Positions 46,410-58,796 of a DNA stretch of 64,000 nt are shown in pieces. The first letter of the stretch is position 1, and every line of letters begins with the position of its first letter. This DNA comes from Lepus europaeus (taxonomy: Eukaryota > Chordata > Mammalia > Lagomorpha > Leporidae). The position numbers and the translations under genes were made by a program. The notes under the pieces are model-generated. The model ran no database searches. It was not told the origin of the DNA and saw only the letters and a list, made by a program, of their open reading frames with translations. Location of the stretch: the NCBI RefSeq assembly GCF_033115175.1, contig NC_084827.1, positions 22,314,001 to 22,378,000 of the forward strand, given 5' to 3'.

Positions 46410-47146
46410 TAATAACCTGCTTCTATTGTTTATTTCTCAATATTATATGAGTGTCTTAGTTCAATGTTTTTTTACATAATAAGATTTTTTTAATCACTAG
46501 AGGTCCTGCCTCTATAAATTGTTCCATTTCAGAAATTTTACTAACACACAGGCCACTGGGATAATTATTAACAATAATAATAACCTCATCTTTCCATATA
46601 TCAAATGATAATCATTGAAATTAATCATTTATTCATTTTCATCAGGGATGATTCATACAGTATTTATTTTACAAGGAATCCATGTCTATGTGTCCTTTAC
46701 ACAAAAACTTTGAAAAGAGAGTATCCACCTACTTGTAGCATTTCTGTCATGAGGACTAGATTCTCCTTCCAAATCTATCCAATGTTACACTCACTAATAA
46801 CATGTAACTGTTAAGCATTGAAAGGGAGCTAAAGAATTGAAAACTTAATTTTACTTACTTTTGATTAATTGAAATTTAAATAGCCACCAGATATTAGTAC
46901 CATATTGCTATTAGTGCCGATAGACATTAGTTACCATAATATGACTACCAGATCTAACGCCTTGCAGAGTTTATGTTTCACATTCTTTGCACCTGTATCA
47001 GCCTACTATCTACCATGATGGGAGTGTGTTCTCCATACATACTGCTCCCACTTTCTAGGAAGGCACCCTCAAATCAGTCAGTCACATTCTGAGCATATGT
47101 TAGACCAACTTTCTGTCTACAGGATTATTCTGCAGTGAAAGTGTAG
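46410..47146. other. No recognised feature
   Basis: No repeat family or coding signal seen. Confidence 0.5.
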
Positions 47147-47449
47147 GGGGCCTATTCTGTGGCGCAGTGGGTTAAAGCCGTGGCCTGCAGCAATGGCATC
47201 CCATATGATACTGGTTCAAGTCCCAGCTGCCCTTCTTCCCAACCAGCTCCCTACTAAAGTGCCTGGGAAAGCAGCAGGAGATGGTTCAAGTTCTTGGGCC
47301 CCTGCACCCACGTGGGAGACGCAGAGGAAGTGCCTGTCTCCTGGCTTAGGCCTGGCCCAGCCCGTCATTGCACCCACAGGGGGAATGAATCAGTAGATGG
47401 AAACCTCTCTGTTTCTCCTTCTCTCTCTCTGTAACTGTGCTTAAAAAAC
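47147..47449 (+). mobile_element. CSINE, older subtype
   Basis: Head 'gggggcctattctgtggcgc', B-box-like 'ggttcaagtcccag', short tail '..ctgtgcttaaaaaac'. Confidence 0.92.
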
Positions 47450-48609
47450 AGTTTCAATGAGTATGGTGACTTCAGTCTTGCTGCATACTCACAAGGCATA
47501 TTGGGAAAGATGAGCCCAAATCTGTCTTGCTGAGCACAGTTTGAACTAGCTAATATTCTCTATTCATTCTCACAGGGTACTAAGTGCTTGGGAGTTTTTG
47601 GTATCTGGTGAATAGGAAGATTTAAATTTTAGAAAAGTTTGTTCTGCTTTAAATTATACAAAGGCTCAGTACTGGGAATAGTGGGCCGTGGCTATTAATG
47701 GACAAGTCTTTATTTTCTATTGCTTTTTGAAATAAAAGGATTTTCTTTTAACTTAATAGTGGTTTAGGTTATGAGAGACTGTCCATGAAGTTTACATCAC
47801 CAAAGCGGAGTTTAAATGTCTTGTTCCTGGACATTTTTAAATGAGACACAGACACATTCTTGGATCATTTGTACTTGCCTTTCAGAATGGTTCCTGTCAT
47901 AAAATGTTTCATCTTTTTTTCTACGGTATAAGATCCTTCCAGCTCTCAAAACACTTTCTTTTTTTCTGTAGGCTCTTTTTCATTTCTATTATAATCATAT
48001 TATCTGTGCTTTTGCACATATTGGAAAGGATAGGGCTAATGGTGCCCATCCAGCCATTCAGTCTCAGCACATCCACAGAACATAGGGCAGAGGGCGTTTG
48101 GATAGATTAGTCTGCCGGTGTTCAAACGGAGGCATTCATCTCATACTGTATAAAAGGGATTATGAAACATTTAAAAATACCCTTGGAAGTTTAAAGTAGA
48201 TGTTGGTTTGGAACAGTGAATGAGTCTTATAATGGGTGATAGTCATGTTCCAAATTAGCTATGTATACTTTATTTTTTTTGCTTGTGACTTTTGTTTTGG
48301 ACCACCTTAATTTTTATTTTGCTTACATGCATTCTCCAATAACTTTCACATACAAATTATTTCAGAGAAAGTTAACTTTTCAGCTGTACATGCAATAGTC
48401 TTTAAGCAATTAATACTTCACAATAATCCAAATACTTAATTAGTTATAATTGTAATATGCACAACATTTTCTTTACAGTTTTCTGGTGCCAGAAATTTCA
48501 GTAGGGCCAAATGCATTAACTGGAAACAGCATTCTGTTTATTTTATTGTTTCCTACAAAATTAAAATAGGATACAAGTTTCCAACTAACATTTGATTAAA
48601 ATAAAGTTT
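47450..48609. other. No recognised feature
   Basis: An 89-aa frame at 47,841 is hydrophobic without a recognisable domain. No other signal. Confidence 0.5.
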
Positions 48610-48805
48610 TTTAGTACTATTTGTTGAACTCTTTAATAAGTATAGGATTAATCTTATGCATACAAAGCTAATTGAAAATAGATCTTAGTAAAAAATTAAA
48701 ATGGGACTATAAGAGGGAGGGGAGGAAGGATGGGAGAGGAGGTAGGAGTGTAGGTAGAGTGGGAAGAATCACTGTGTTCATAAATTTGCATTTAAGAAAT
48801 GCATG

Positions 48806-49304
48806 GGGGCCAGTGCTATGGCACAGCAGGTTAACGCTTTGACCTCAACCAGCCCAAGCCATTGGGGCCATCTGGGGAGTGAACCAGGGAATAGAAGATC
48901 TCTGTGTGTGTGTGTGTGTGTTCCTTTTTGTGTAACTCTTCCAAATAAATAATAAAATAACAAAAAATAAAATATTTGACTGTAACAATGACTCATGAGT
49001 GAAAAGGCATTAAGTGCCAGCATCCCATATGAGTGCCGGTTTGAGACCCGGCTGCTTCACTTCTGATCCAGCTCTCTGCTATGGCCTGGGAAAACAGTAG
49101 AAGATGGCACAAGTCCTTGGGCCCCTGCACCCACATGGGAGACCCTGGAAGAAGCTCCTGGCTTCTGGCTTTGGATCGGCGCAGCTCCCGCCATTGTGGC
49201 CAATTAGAGAGTGAACCACCGGATGAAAGACCTCTCTCTCTCTCTGCCTCTCCTATCTCTGTGTAGCTCTGACTTTCAAATAAATAAATAAATCTTTAAA
49301 AAAA
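48806..49304 (+). mobile_element. CSINE, older subtype, carrying a templated insertion
   Basis: Head 48,806-48,837 ('gggggccagtgctatggcac..'), foreign segment 48,838-49,011, then the rest of the SINE from 'agtgccagcatcccatatga' to the tail '(aaat)n ctttaaaaaaaa'. Host target-site duplication AAGAAATGCATG (48794-48805) and AAGAAATGTATG (about 49,305-49,316) proves a single SINE insertion event. Confidence 0.93.
48838..49011 (+). other. 174-bp templated insertion copied from 50,988-51,166
   Basis: Same orientation as the source and about 98% identical by eye. It contains the 3' part of the source SINE plus 40 bp of the source's own 3' flank ('tttgactgtaacaatgactc' and on). It has no terminal poly-A and no target-site duplication of its own. 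Confidence 0.88.
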
Positions 49305-49345
49305 AAGAAATGTATGAAGTCTTATATCTTAAATAAAAGGTTTCT

Positions 49346-50094
49346 GGGAAAAAATACAAGATTTTAACACTAATCAATTAGTAGTAATATAAAAAAAATA
49401 AAGTCTTACGGAAGACATCTGTGATATTTGGTGTATAAGTTGGCAGTTCAGAAAATTTATTGAAAAACTTTCCATGTTCATCTATTTATCAGTTCAAGCA
49501 TTATTAGCACAGCTGAAGGTGAAAATTAGAGAAAGATGGTATTATACTGAACCTTTTAATATTCTAGCATTGGATATTAATGAACCGTATAGTGACTGAT
49601 TGTAAATGTAAGTATAGCTGTCTTACTGTTGATTAATTTTACTGTTTGTCTTTCTAAATATTATAATTACATTATATAATTAATAAATATAATGATTATA
49701 ATATGTAATATAATTATATTTTTATTAGTTGGGTACTTGTCATTTTTATAATTATAACTCCATCTCTAAATAATTTTTTTAATCTTAGAAACTTCTGGCC
49801 ATGGGCTATGTAAACAAAATAAATTTCAATTAGTATATGTTTCCCCAGAGAATTAACAAAGATTATATATTATGTAAATAATATCCCTTTAGGCAACATA
49901 GTGGCCTAAGAAGCTGATAGACAAAATTATCTAAAAGTAAAAATATATTGCATTAATACAATGAGCTAATATTACATCAGTGTTGTGAAAAAAATTGGAA
50001 AGGAAATGTGATTTAAAGGAGAAAAAGCAATGCTGTAGAATTTCTAACAATTACAAGGAAATTATACTTAAATATAAATATATACATATATATC
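49346..50094. other. AT-rich, no recognised feature
   Basis: Very AT-rich around 49,650-49,760. Confidence 0.5.
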
Positions 50095-50560
50095 AGGTTT
50101 ATTGAAGTATATTTGAGTAATGAGAATTATCTGTATTCAAAATGTACAATATTTATATGTTTTGGTATACATGATAGATTGTTGAAATGATTAGCACAAT
50201 CAAGTTAATTAACAGCTATCACTTCACATTATTATGATTGTGTAATGGTGTGGTACAATAGTTAACATCTACTCTCTTAGCAAGTTTCAAGTATATTATA
50301 TAATCCATTATTATTAGTTACCATGCTATACACTAAGTCTTCAGAAATCATTCATCTTATAATTGCAAGTTTGTACCGTTTGATCAACATCCTGAATTTC
50401 CACCACCCATGAAATAAATGCAAGTACCCTGTAACTCAGATTCGGTGAGCTGTGCTTTTTCAGATTTCCATATAAGTGAGATTGTAGTATTTGACATTCT
50501 ATATATGTTCCATTTCGTTTAGCTTAATGTCCTCTAGTTATATATAAATTATTAAATTTT
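50095..50560 (-). mobile_element. Old L1M 3' end
   Basis: 'ggtttattgaagtatatttg', 'tctactctcttagcaagttt', 'aagtttgtaccgtttgatca', 'ttccatataagtgagattgt', 'tttagcttaatgtcctctag' follow the antisense of a common L1M 3' region. Confidence 0.8.
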
Positions 50561-50795
50561 TGTTAGTGGCTGTCAATACTCTTGTCAACAACTTCAGGAG
50601 CTGTTGGACACAATTTTTAATGATTAAGAAATTAAACATTTTGCAGCTATTTAAAACATGATAACAATTGGACATTCAAAATAAAATCTGCATGTGTAGA
50701 TTTATAAATTTTTCTAAGGAAATGTATGATTTTTTTTGAAGACCAATAGCCCAGACCAAAATGGTTAGTAAGACCTAAGGCTCCATATTTGGAAT

Positions 50796-51126
50796 TTGTT
50801 AGTTGTGGCGTAGCTGGTAAACCTGCCACCTGTGACACCGGTATCCCATATGGGCACCGGTTCAAGTGGCTGCTCTATTTCTGATCCATCTCACTGCTAA
50901 TGTCCCTGGGAAAGCAGCAGAAGATGGCGTACGTGGTTGGGTCCTGCACCCATGTGGGAGACCTATTGGATGCTCCTGGCTCCTGGCTTTGACCTCAACC
51001 AGCCCAAGCCATTGGGGCCATCTGGGGAGTGAACCAGGGGATAGAAGATCTCTGTGTGTGTGTATGTGTGTGTGTGTTCCTTTTTGTGTAACTCTTCCAA
51101 ATAAATAATAAAATAACAAAAAATAA
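50796..51126 (+). mobile_element. CSINE, older subtype; donor of the 48.8-kb patch
   Basis: Head 'tagttgtggcgtagctggta', an internal (GT)n run near 51,052-51,078, tail 'caaataaataataaaataac'. Likely target-site duplication ATATTTG (about 50,788 and 51,129). Confidence 0.92.
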
Positions 51127-52379
51127 AATATTTGACTGTAACAATGACTCATGAGTGTAAAGGCATTTATAGAGACAGAAGGATCTCCAGAATCACAAGG
51201 CCATCTAGCTCTCCCTAGTATTAAATTCACAACACCAATGCATAAATGGAAATCACCATTACATAACAACAGCTGGTTCAGTGCTAGATACAATGTGGAC
51301 ATGCACTAAATCAATCCTGCTATGCTGATCAAAGACTCTATCATTCTTGTGATATCTAAAGAGCCCCTCTTTATATACCACTAGGCATACACAAAAAATC
51401 TGTATATCTGCACACACATATGCACATAACTCTGAACTTAAGCTTATTTTTCTAATTATAAAGATCCCATATTAGAATTTTGTTTTTCATATTTGAAAAT
51501 AATATTACATATATGACTCTTTCTTTCTCAAACTTGCAGCCTTTTTTTTTTTTTGCATCACTCCCATATCTACCGTGTAGGAGAATTTGATTTTGAAAAA
51601 TATTTTTGCCTTGAGGTTTTCCTAAATTAATATTCTAGTACTAGAAATAGTTTGGTTTTTTTTTTTTTGGAGAAATTCTTGTTTTAATGAAACTTGTCTG
51701 ACTTAGAGATGACATTTAGACTGTTAATTATTAAATTTGATTAACTCATATACATGTGGAATGAAGATTTTATTACACAATTTCCTAATTCTTAGTGATT
51801 TAAATTTTCAGTACATATTTGTCTTAGACTGCTACAATAATTAGCATTCAACATAAAAGGAATTTCGCTGAAACAAAGCTCCCACTAAGTAGCAATTTAT
51901 TTTTCTATATCTTATAGATTAATTCCAGGCATTCCCACATGGTTAACTCCATCTGTCATAACTACCAGGATGCTATGGGCTGCTTCTGCCTCAGTCTTTA
52001 TTTACATTCCAAATGAACATTTGTAAATCTGTAAAATTTATAAACAGAAACATGAAATTCTATGCAGGACATACAGAAAGGGAAGCATTATTTCTCCTTT
52101 TCTTTTATGCACAATTTGTTAATGTGTGGTATTTCAGAGCTTGTGGATTTTAGGCCCCGCTTCAGTTCAGCAATGAGACGATAATGAACCTCATCATAAT
52201 AACTCCGGACTATTATATTAGCACTGTTAGTTCAACAAAGACAAATTATATTTGGCTTGGTATAAACTTAATATCAAAGCTATTTACTTGAATTCTAATG
52301 TTTGGAAATTCAATTATCTGCTCTCTCTCCCTGTCTCACTGTATATAAATATATACATACAGTATATACATATATTTAT
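51127..52379. other. No recognised feature
   Basis: Contains T runs near 51,545 and 51,660 and an imperfect TA/CA-rich patch near 52,340-52,380. No gene seen. 51,127-51,166 is the flank copied to 48.97-49.01 kb. Confidence 0.5.
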
Positions 52380-52523
52380 GTATATATACTGAGTACATAT
52401 ATGTTTGTATTCAAATTATACAATATGTGTATGTTTTGATATGTATATGTATACATTGTTGTAATGATTACCATAATCAAGTTAGCTATCACTTCACATT
52501 ATTACATTTGTGTATGTCTGTGG

Positions 52524-52535
<12 letters not shown>
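52380..52535 (-). mobile_element. L1M 3'-end fragment
   Basis: 'gtatgttttgatatgtatat', 'accataatcaagttagctat', 'cacttcacattattacattt' resembles 50,130-50,250 and the same L1M family. Confidence 0.65.

Positions 52536-52559
<24 letters not shown>
52527..52559. repeat. (TA)n(CA)n microsatellite
   Basis: Short TA run followed by about 12 CA units. Confidence 0.95.
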
Positions 52560-53560
52560 GCTCTACATATACCACTATTAAAACGAGTACTTAATTAAGC
52601 AGAAATCTGATTATCTCCCCTAAGGTCATAGCTGATAGAGAGAATATGGCAATTGTGGGCCTGACAAAGGGCTTGTAGACTGTTCACAAGACTCTTGAGT
52701 CTGAATGTCGGCATCTCACAGCAAGAACCCTCATGACCAGTGAGACCCAGATGCACAAGTATGCATGTTTGTTTAAACTCTCTATTTATCATACTCACAT
52801 AGAAGACATGTATCTTCTAGCTGCACTCAGTTCCATTTTTCTCAAGCAATCTCTGGGACTCATGATTTGCCTTAGAATATTGTCCAGTAGTTTCCGCCTT
52901 TCACTTTTATAGCTTCTCCCCTTACCCCTTAAGTAGGGTAAGAGGGTCGGGAATCAGGAACTGGGTACACGTATCATTGCCCCAGCTTTGCCTACAAAAA
53001 GCTCTACTAAATTCCCCAAGCAACCTGGCATTTCCTACTCAGTTTCCTCATATAACTATATTGGACTGACAAACATGTAATTTATTTTTTAAAATTATTT
53101 TTTTTATATTTTTTAATTATTTTTAAAAATATTTTTAAAAATGATTTGTAGCCTTAAATAACTTTGGCTTGAAAAACCCACATTAACCAATTAAAGGATA
53201 ACAAAGACAGTTTCTCTGACTTAAAGTCAGATTTGTAGCCCATATGGCTCCACCTTGCCTTTGTCTCTGATCATAGTACTTCGATACCTCCACAGGATCA
53301 AACCTGGACTAGATTGGTGGGAAATGAGATGCATGATTACCTTCCTCTCCTAGCCAATATATGTGAAGAAGGCCCTCCTTAAAGAGCAAAACTCCAGACT
53401 GCCTACCCATACATCACCGGTGCAAGACTGGATCAAGCCAAGATCAGCTAGTACTGCTCCAATCAAACAGAACTCTCATGCTGACCCAAAAATAGCAAGA
53501 GGTGGTATTTTAAGTCAGGGAATATGGCAGTGACTCCTTTTGTGTCAAGAAACCCAAACT
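52560..53560. other. No recognised feature
   Basis: Includes a T/A-rich low-complexity patch near 53,080-53,140. The rest has ordinary base composition, but no family or exon was recognised. Confidence 0.45.
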
Positions 53561-53912
53561 AGGGTAGGTGTTTGGCCTAGTGTTAACAAACTGCTCAGGA
53601 TGCCTCACATTCCACATCAGAGCTTGGATTAGAGTCCAAACTCTGACTCCTGACTCCAGCTTCCTGTTAATGTGCAGGAGGTGGGAAATGAGATTGCCCA
53701 GTGAATGTGACCACGGGGGCCCAGGTCCCCAGGAGGTAGCCATTATGGTTCAAGTAAATGAGTTTCTGGCTTGTTTGTGAGAGACCCGAATTGAGTCCCA
53801 GGTCATGGCTTTGCTTCACCCTCCTACCCCCAAGCCATTGTGGCAATTTGGAGAGTTAAACTATTTCTCTCATTCTCTCTCAAATAAGTGCATTTTAAAA
53901 ATTTAACCAACT
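53561..53912 (+). mobile_element. CSINE, very diverged
   Basis: 'ggtaggtgtttggcctagtg', 'ttaacaaactgctcaggatg', 'tccagcttcctgttaatgtg', 'tcaagtaaatgagtttctgg', 'gagacccgaattgagtccca', 'caaataagtgcattttaaaa' in old C-repeat order. Confidence 0.75.
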
Positions 53913-53952
53913 GAAAACCATTTCAACTGCTCTATTTCACATTCTAAATAAC

Positions 53953-54007
53953 TTTAAAAAAAGATTTATCTATTTATTTGAAAGGTAGAGTTAGAGAGGT
54001 AGGAGAC

Positions 54008-54048
<41 letters not shown>

Positions 54049-54228
54049 CAGAGAGTTATTTTCCACATACTGGTTCACCCCCCCAAAATGGCAGTTAAAG
54101 CCAGGTCTGGAATAGGCTGAAGGCAGGAGCCTGGAACTCCATCCAGGTCTGCCATGCTGGTGGCAAGGACCTGAGAGCTTGGGCCATCGTCTGCTTCTTT
54201 CTCAGGAGCATTAGCAAGGAGCTGGATT
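53953..54228 (-). mobile_element. CSINE, older subtype, 5'-truncated
   Basis: Tail 'aaaaaaagatttatctattt', GA tract (54,013-54,051), 'gaacttccatccagg'-type block, ends at 'gcaaggagctggattgg'. The head is missing. Confidence 0.88.
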
Positions 54229-54857
54229 GGTTGAATGTTTCTGTGATCAGCACTTCATGAAAATTCTTGTTTCCCTTAGCTTCTGCAAAAATGCTCCATT
54301 AAAAAATATAGATTTGAGGAAGCAACTTTATAATGAGTTGTTGCATTTTTCACCAAAACATTCTTAGGCAATATGGAGGCAAAATATTAGACTAAAACCA
54401 CAGTGTTACCATGTGAATTTTCCAGCATGTGAATTTTGTCATTATTCATAGGATAAAAGTCAACATTTTCGATATCTTGCCAAAGATTCACTATGACCTG
54501 GATCACCTAGTCTTCTGGTTTTATTTCCTTTGACAAAACATTGATTTGGTTACATTGCACCATTTATAAGTCTCTGGGGATTCCTTGAAAACCTCACTCT
54601 CACACATTCCTCTCTGTTCATCCAAAGCCCACTTTCTTACCATTGCTGAAGGCCTCGCTCAAATACTTCACAAACACTACTCCACACAGTGGACTTCCCC
54701 ACCAGTCAGATAGGAATCACCCCACTTCCCCTACTCTGCCAGAGTCCTCTATTTTTATCTACTTAGGATGCTTTTCTCATTTTATTTTTATTTCTATGTT
54801 TATACCTTCTAATTTTTATCTCCCCAGAAGAGAAACCATTTATTCATTGTAATATCT
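54229..54857. other. No recognised feature
   Basis: No repeat family or coding signal seen. Confidence 0.5.
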
Positions 54858-54869
54858 CTTTAGTGACTT

Positions 54870-55188
54870 TTTTTTTTTGACAGGCAGAGTAGACAGTGAG
54901 AGGGAGAGACAGATAAATTCTTCCTTCCATTGGTTTACCCCCCAAATGGCTGCTACGGCCGACGCAGCGCGCCGATCCAAAGCCAGGAGCCAGGTGCTTC
55001 TCCTGGTCTCCCATGCAGGTGCAGGGCCCAAGGACTTGGGCCATCCTCCACTGCCTTCCCTTGCCACAGCAGAGAGCTGGACTGGAAGAGGAGCAACCGG
55101 TAGAGAATCCGGCGCCCCGACCAGAACTAGAAGCAGGGGTGCTGGCACTGCAGGCGGAGGATTAGCCAAGTGAGCCACAGCGCCAGCC
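54870..55188 (-). mobile_element. CSINE, young subtype
   Basis: 'ttttttttgacaggcagagt', head '..gagccacagcgccagcc'. Perfect target-site duplication CTTTAGTGACTT (54858-54869 and 55189-55200). Confidence 0.96.
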
Positions 55189-55200
55189 CTTTAGTGACTT

Positions 55201-55783
55201 CTTGATGGAGCCTTAAGTAAATATTTGTTGAATGAATACATGAGAAAATACAGAGTAAAATGTCATTTTATCAGAAGTGACAAAGAACTAGTTTTTAAGA
55301 GCTGAGGTGGAAGACCTTCAATCCTCTGTGTTTGTTAACTGGCCATATTCAGATGGAAAGTAAACTGTTTTGTTTTGTTTTCATGACAGGAGGTAGTTTT
55401 ACAACTCAGATCAATGCTACCCACCAAAATTTGGCTCCTATGGAAGTCAGGCTTGCTGCTTCCTATGAAGACTGGGAGACATGGCCTTCTCTTCCTTGTT
55501 GATTGTATTTCAGAGGGATATCCAAAAAAAAGACACTCCTGGGCTGTAAAATTGGCAGAGATCTTTAAGAACATTTGCATCTAGAAGAGGAAGAAGTCAC
55601 ATTAAACAAGTTCTCTCAAAGTAAATGATATGAGGAGAAGTAAGTCAAGGACCTGGAAATAGGAAGAATTCTGCTTAAGCTTAGCCGACATAGGGATGAA
55701 AGACCTCAAGGCCATCTTGGGAGATATGAAATGGTATTTTAAAGTATAAAGTTGTACTAAGGTATTGAATAAAGTTTCAGTTT
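55201..55783. other. No recognised feature
   Basis: No repeat family or coding signal seen. Confidence 0.5.
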
Positions 55784-56100
55784 AAGTTTTATTTATTTAT
55801 TTGAAAGGCTGAGTTATGACAGTGTCAAGGGTGGGGAAGGGAAAAGAGACAGAGATGGATCTTTCAACAGCTGGTTCACTCCCCAAATGGCCAGTGTTGA
55901 GCCAAGCTGAGGCCAGGATCCAAGAGATTCATCTGGGTCTCCCATGAAAGGAGCTGGGTTCCAAGTACTTGGGCCGTCCTTTGCTGATTTCCCAAGTGCA
56001 TTAGCAGGGAACTGGATTGGAATTGGAATAGCTGGTACTCAGACCAGTGCTCAGATGGGATGCTCAGATGGCTTAACCAGCTATGCCATGACGTTGATCC
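55784..56100 (-). mobile_element. CSINE, older subtype, diverged
   Basis: Tail 'agttttatttatttatttga', 'tggttcactccccaaatggc', 'tgcattagcagggaactgga', head 'gctatgccatgacgttgatc'. Confidence 0.88.
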
Positions 56101-56269
56101 AGATAGCTAATTCTTAAGTTATCTTCAAGGAGTCTAAGAATAGTAAGTGTCATCTGTTCCAACCTTTCTCCCAATGTAAGGATTCTATCTCCATTTTGAG
56201 GGTTAATAATTTACCAAGTTCTTTATCCATTCCACTGACAATTATAATTATATGTCAAAAAGCAATTGG

Positions 56270-56596
56270 AAGAGCCGGAGCTGTGGCTTAGCAGGTTAAA
56301 ACTCCAGCCTGTAGCACCAGCGCCCTGTATGGGCCCTGGTTTGTGTCCTAGCAGCTCCACTTCTGACCCAGCTCTCTGTTGTGGCCTGGGAAAGCAGTGG
56401 AAGATAGCCCAAGTCCTTGTAACCCTGCACTCGCGTGGGAGACCTGGAGGAGGCTCCTGGCTCCTGAGCAGCTCAGCTCTGGCTATTGCCGTCACTTATT
56501 GAGTGAGCCAGCAGATGGAAGTCCTCTCTCTTTCTCTGCCCCTACCTCTCTGTAACTCTGACTTTCAAATAAATAAAACAAATCTTTAAAAACAAA
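56270..56596 (+). mobile_element. CSINE, older subtype
   Basis: Head 'gagccggagctgtggcttag', tail 'caaataaataaaacaaatct'. No clear target-site duplication. Confidence 0.92.
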
Positions 56597-58477
56597 CTAG
56601 AAAAAATTGTTCTCATTTTGCACAATTCTCACTAATTAAAAATATTTTGATATTACTACCTAATCTTTTGACTAGAAATTTTCTAGGCTGAAAATTCCAT
56701 ATTATGCAAAAAATAATATAGTTAAGTAACTCAAACTATTATTTTCATAATAAAATCAATTTAATCCATTACTGGTTTTCTTTAGGAGTGTATGTTCAGA
56801 AATTCCTTTTATGAGAAAAATAGCATGGTGATGCACATTTTAGAGACACTTGAGGTAACTTTAATAAAACTTTGCAATGCTTGAAGTTGTTGAATAATTC
56901 TTTTTCCCCCCTAGGATGTGGATAATATATGAATACCAGGCAATTAGCATAGATGTGTCAAAATACTTGATAGAGATGCTGCATCATCACAGTCATCACT
57001 AAAGCTCCCTGCTGGTGTCTGTCACACTTCCCAGTAAATTTCCTTCATATTTTTAGACAGAAAGTAAAGGCATCTAGGAAAACACGTGAGGCTATCGAAT
57101 ATGTTGCTGCTTTAATGTGCTTGAAACATCTATTTTAAATGTAGTCAAGTTTGCCTCCCAATGAACTATTTTTCTCCTTACCTCTCTCTGTTTCCTTGCA
57201 AAGACTTTGTAATTGTTGTATTGCCATTCTTCCTTCTTCATTTAATCATGCAATACCTCAGGCCAGATACCTGCCCGTGAATGCCTGCTGTGTTATTTTG
57301 TGTGCCTTGACCAAAATGGATAGCGTAGTGAACTCCAGTGCCAGATGCTTTGATAGAATCACTGTTAAATAATGTAAGATGGGTTTGCATGGTTAACATA
57401 AGGATGAGCATCACACATAGATGACCTTTGCAAGTATCCTAAATCTTCCAGGATTGCAAGGCATTGCCATTTCTTCATTTAAAAATTAAATGAATTTTTT
57501 ATGTGTATTTAGAACTAATTTTATGAAAAACATAGCTTTCTGTATGAATTAGATGTTTAGCATATAGGACTGATATTCCTAACTTATGGAATATCAGAAT
57601 TATCTCTTGCATTTCAGGAACAATTAGGGAAATGTTGACTTTCCATGTTCATTAAATTATTATAATCTCAGTCTATCTTCCTGTCTCCACTCCCCCCTGA
57701 CCCACACAAACACACAGAGAAAGACAACTGGAATTCAACTCTTCTATGCTATGGGGAACTGAACCCAAGATAATTCCCTGTCCTTGTGTTATAGCATGCT
57801 GGAATCAAGTGAAAATAATTTAGCTGCTTGCTCCAGGAAATACCTGTTTCAAGAAGATAAGAGTATAAACCAACTAAACGGATTACTTATCAAAGCTAAC
57901 AGCTTCCTGATCAAGACTTGCTTGAAGACCTTTGGCTCTCTGTGCTCACAAATCTAAAGTTATGATAGCTTAAATGCTCCCAAATGTTGACTAATTTCTA
58001 GTCTTGCAAAAGCCACTGAAAATCACCTGGCTCAGGCCCTAAAACAAGCATTTTGCCTTAATTTCTCATTTTGAGGCCTCTAAATCTTTGTCAAGGTTAT
58101 GTTCCCTCTACCTGTAGTAAATCTAACAAACTTAACTATGATCACCAACCGTTAAGTGCTAAGTATCTGAAGGATACTTCTCTACCACATAAATATATCT
58201 GAAATTCTAGCCCCTGTCATTTCCCAATTATTTGTACCAGAAGCATATGAGATACCTTCTCCTAACTGTCAGCTGCCAGCATTCCTACAAATTGGTGAAT
58301 AAGCTTTCTTTTTAAGTGAATACACTTTGGTGAGATCAGATTCCTCGCTAACTATCCTCTCCACTCCTTGCCCTTCTCCCTGAAAAGTTAAGTCCTGCTG
58401 TGGGCCAGATCTCTTAACTCCCTACTCACTTATCTCTGATTTCCCTTTGCCAACATTTTAACTATTGAATGTTTAAT
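56597..58477. other. No gene recognised; possible old LTR-like DNA at 57,660-58,400
   Basis: A 73-aa frame at 57,151 has no domain. The 57.7-58.4 kb stretch is richer in C and has 'ggtgaataagctttcttttt', reminiscent of an LTR poly-A region. No family was matched, so this is only a remark. Confidence 0.35.
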
Positions 58478-58793
58478 TTAAAATATTTATTTATTTCAGA
58501 GGTAGAGTTATAGCAGAGAGAGGGAGAGACAGAGAAAGGTCTTCCATCCACTGGTTCATTCACTAAATGGCTACAACACTGGAGCCAGGCTGGTCTAAAG
58601 CCAGAAGCCAGGAGCTTCTTCCAGGTCTCCCACTAGCAGGCAGGGCCAAGCACATGGGCCATTTTCTACTGCTTCCCCAGACTATAAGCGGAGAGCTGGA
58701 TCAGAAGAAGAGTATCCTGGACACAAACTGGTGCCCATGTGGGATGCCAGTGCTGAAGGCAGAGGGTTAGCCTAGTACACCACAGCCCTGGCC
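58478..58793 (-). mobile_element. CSINE, older subtype
   Basis: Tail 'taaaatatttatttatttca', body 'agaagccaggagcttcttcc', head '..ccacagccctggccc'. Possible diverged target-site duplication TAACTATTGAATGTTTA / TAACCATCTAATTTTTA. Confidence 0.93.
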
Positions 58794-58796
58794 CTA

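Larger units (their letters stand above)
48610..49345 (+). mobile_element. L1 3'-UTR fragment, split by a SINE
   Basis: 'agtactatttgttgaactct', 'gggaggggaggaaggatggg', 'tgggaagaatcactgtgttc' before the SINE, and 'aagtcttatatcttaaataa' plus 'aagg' after it. The inverse of the same UTR lies at 22,090-22,270. Confidence 0.75.

Noticed and set aside
53036-53062. Possible MIR core ('actcagtttcctcatataac')
   Set aside because: Only one short block matches and the flanks do not follow MIR order.
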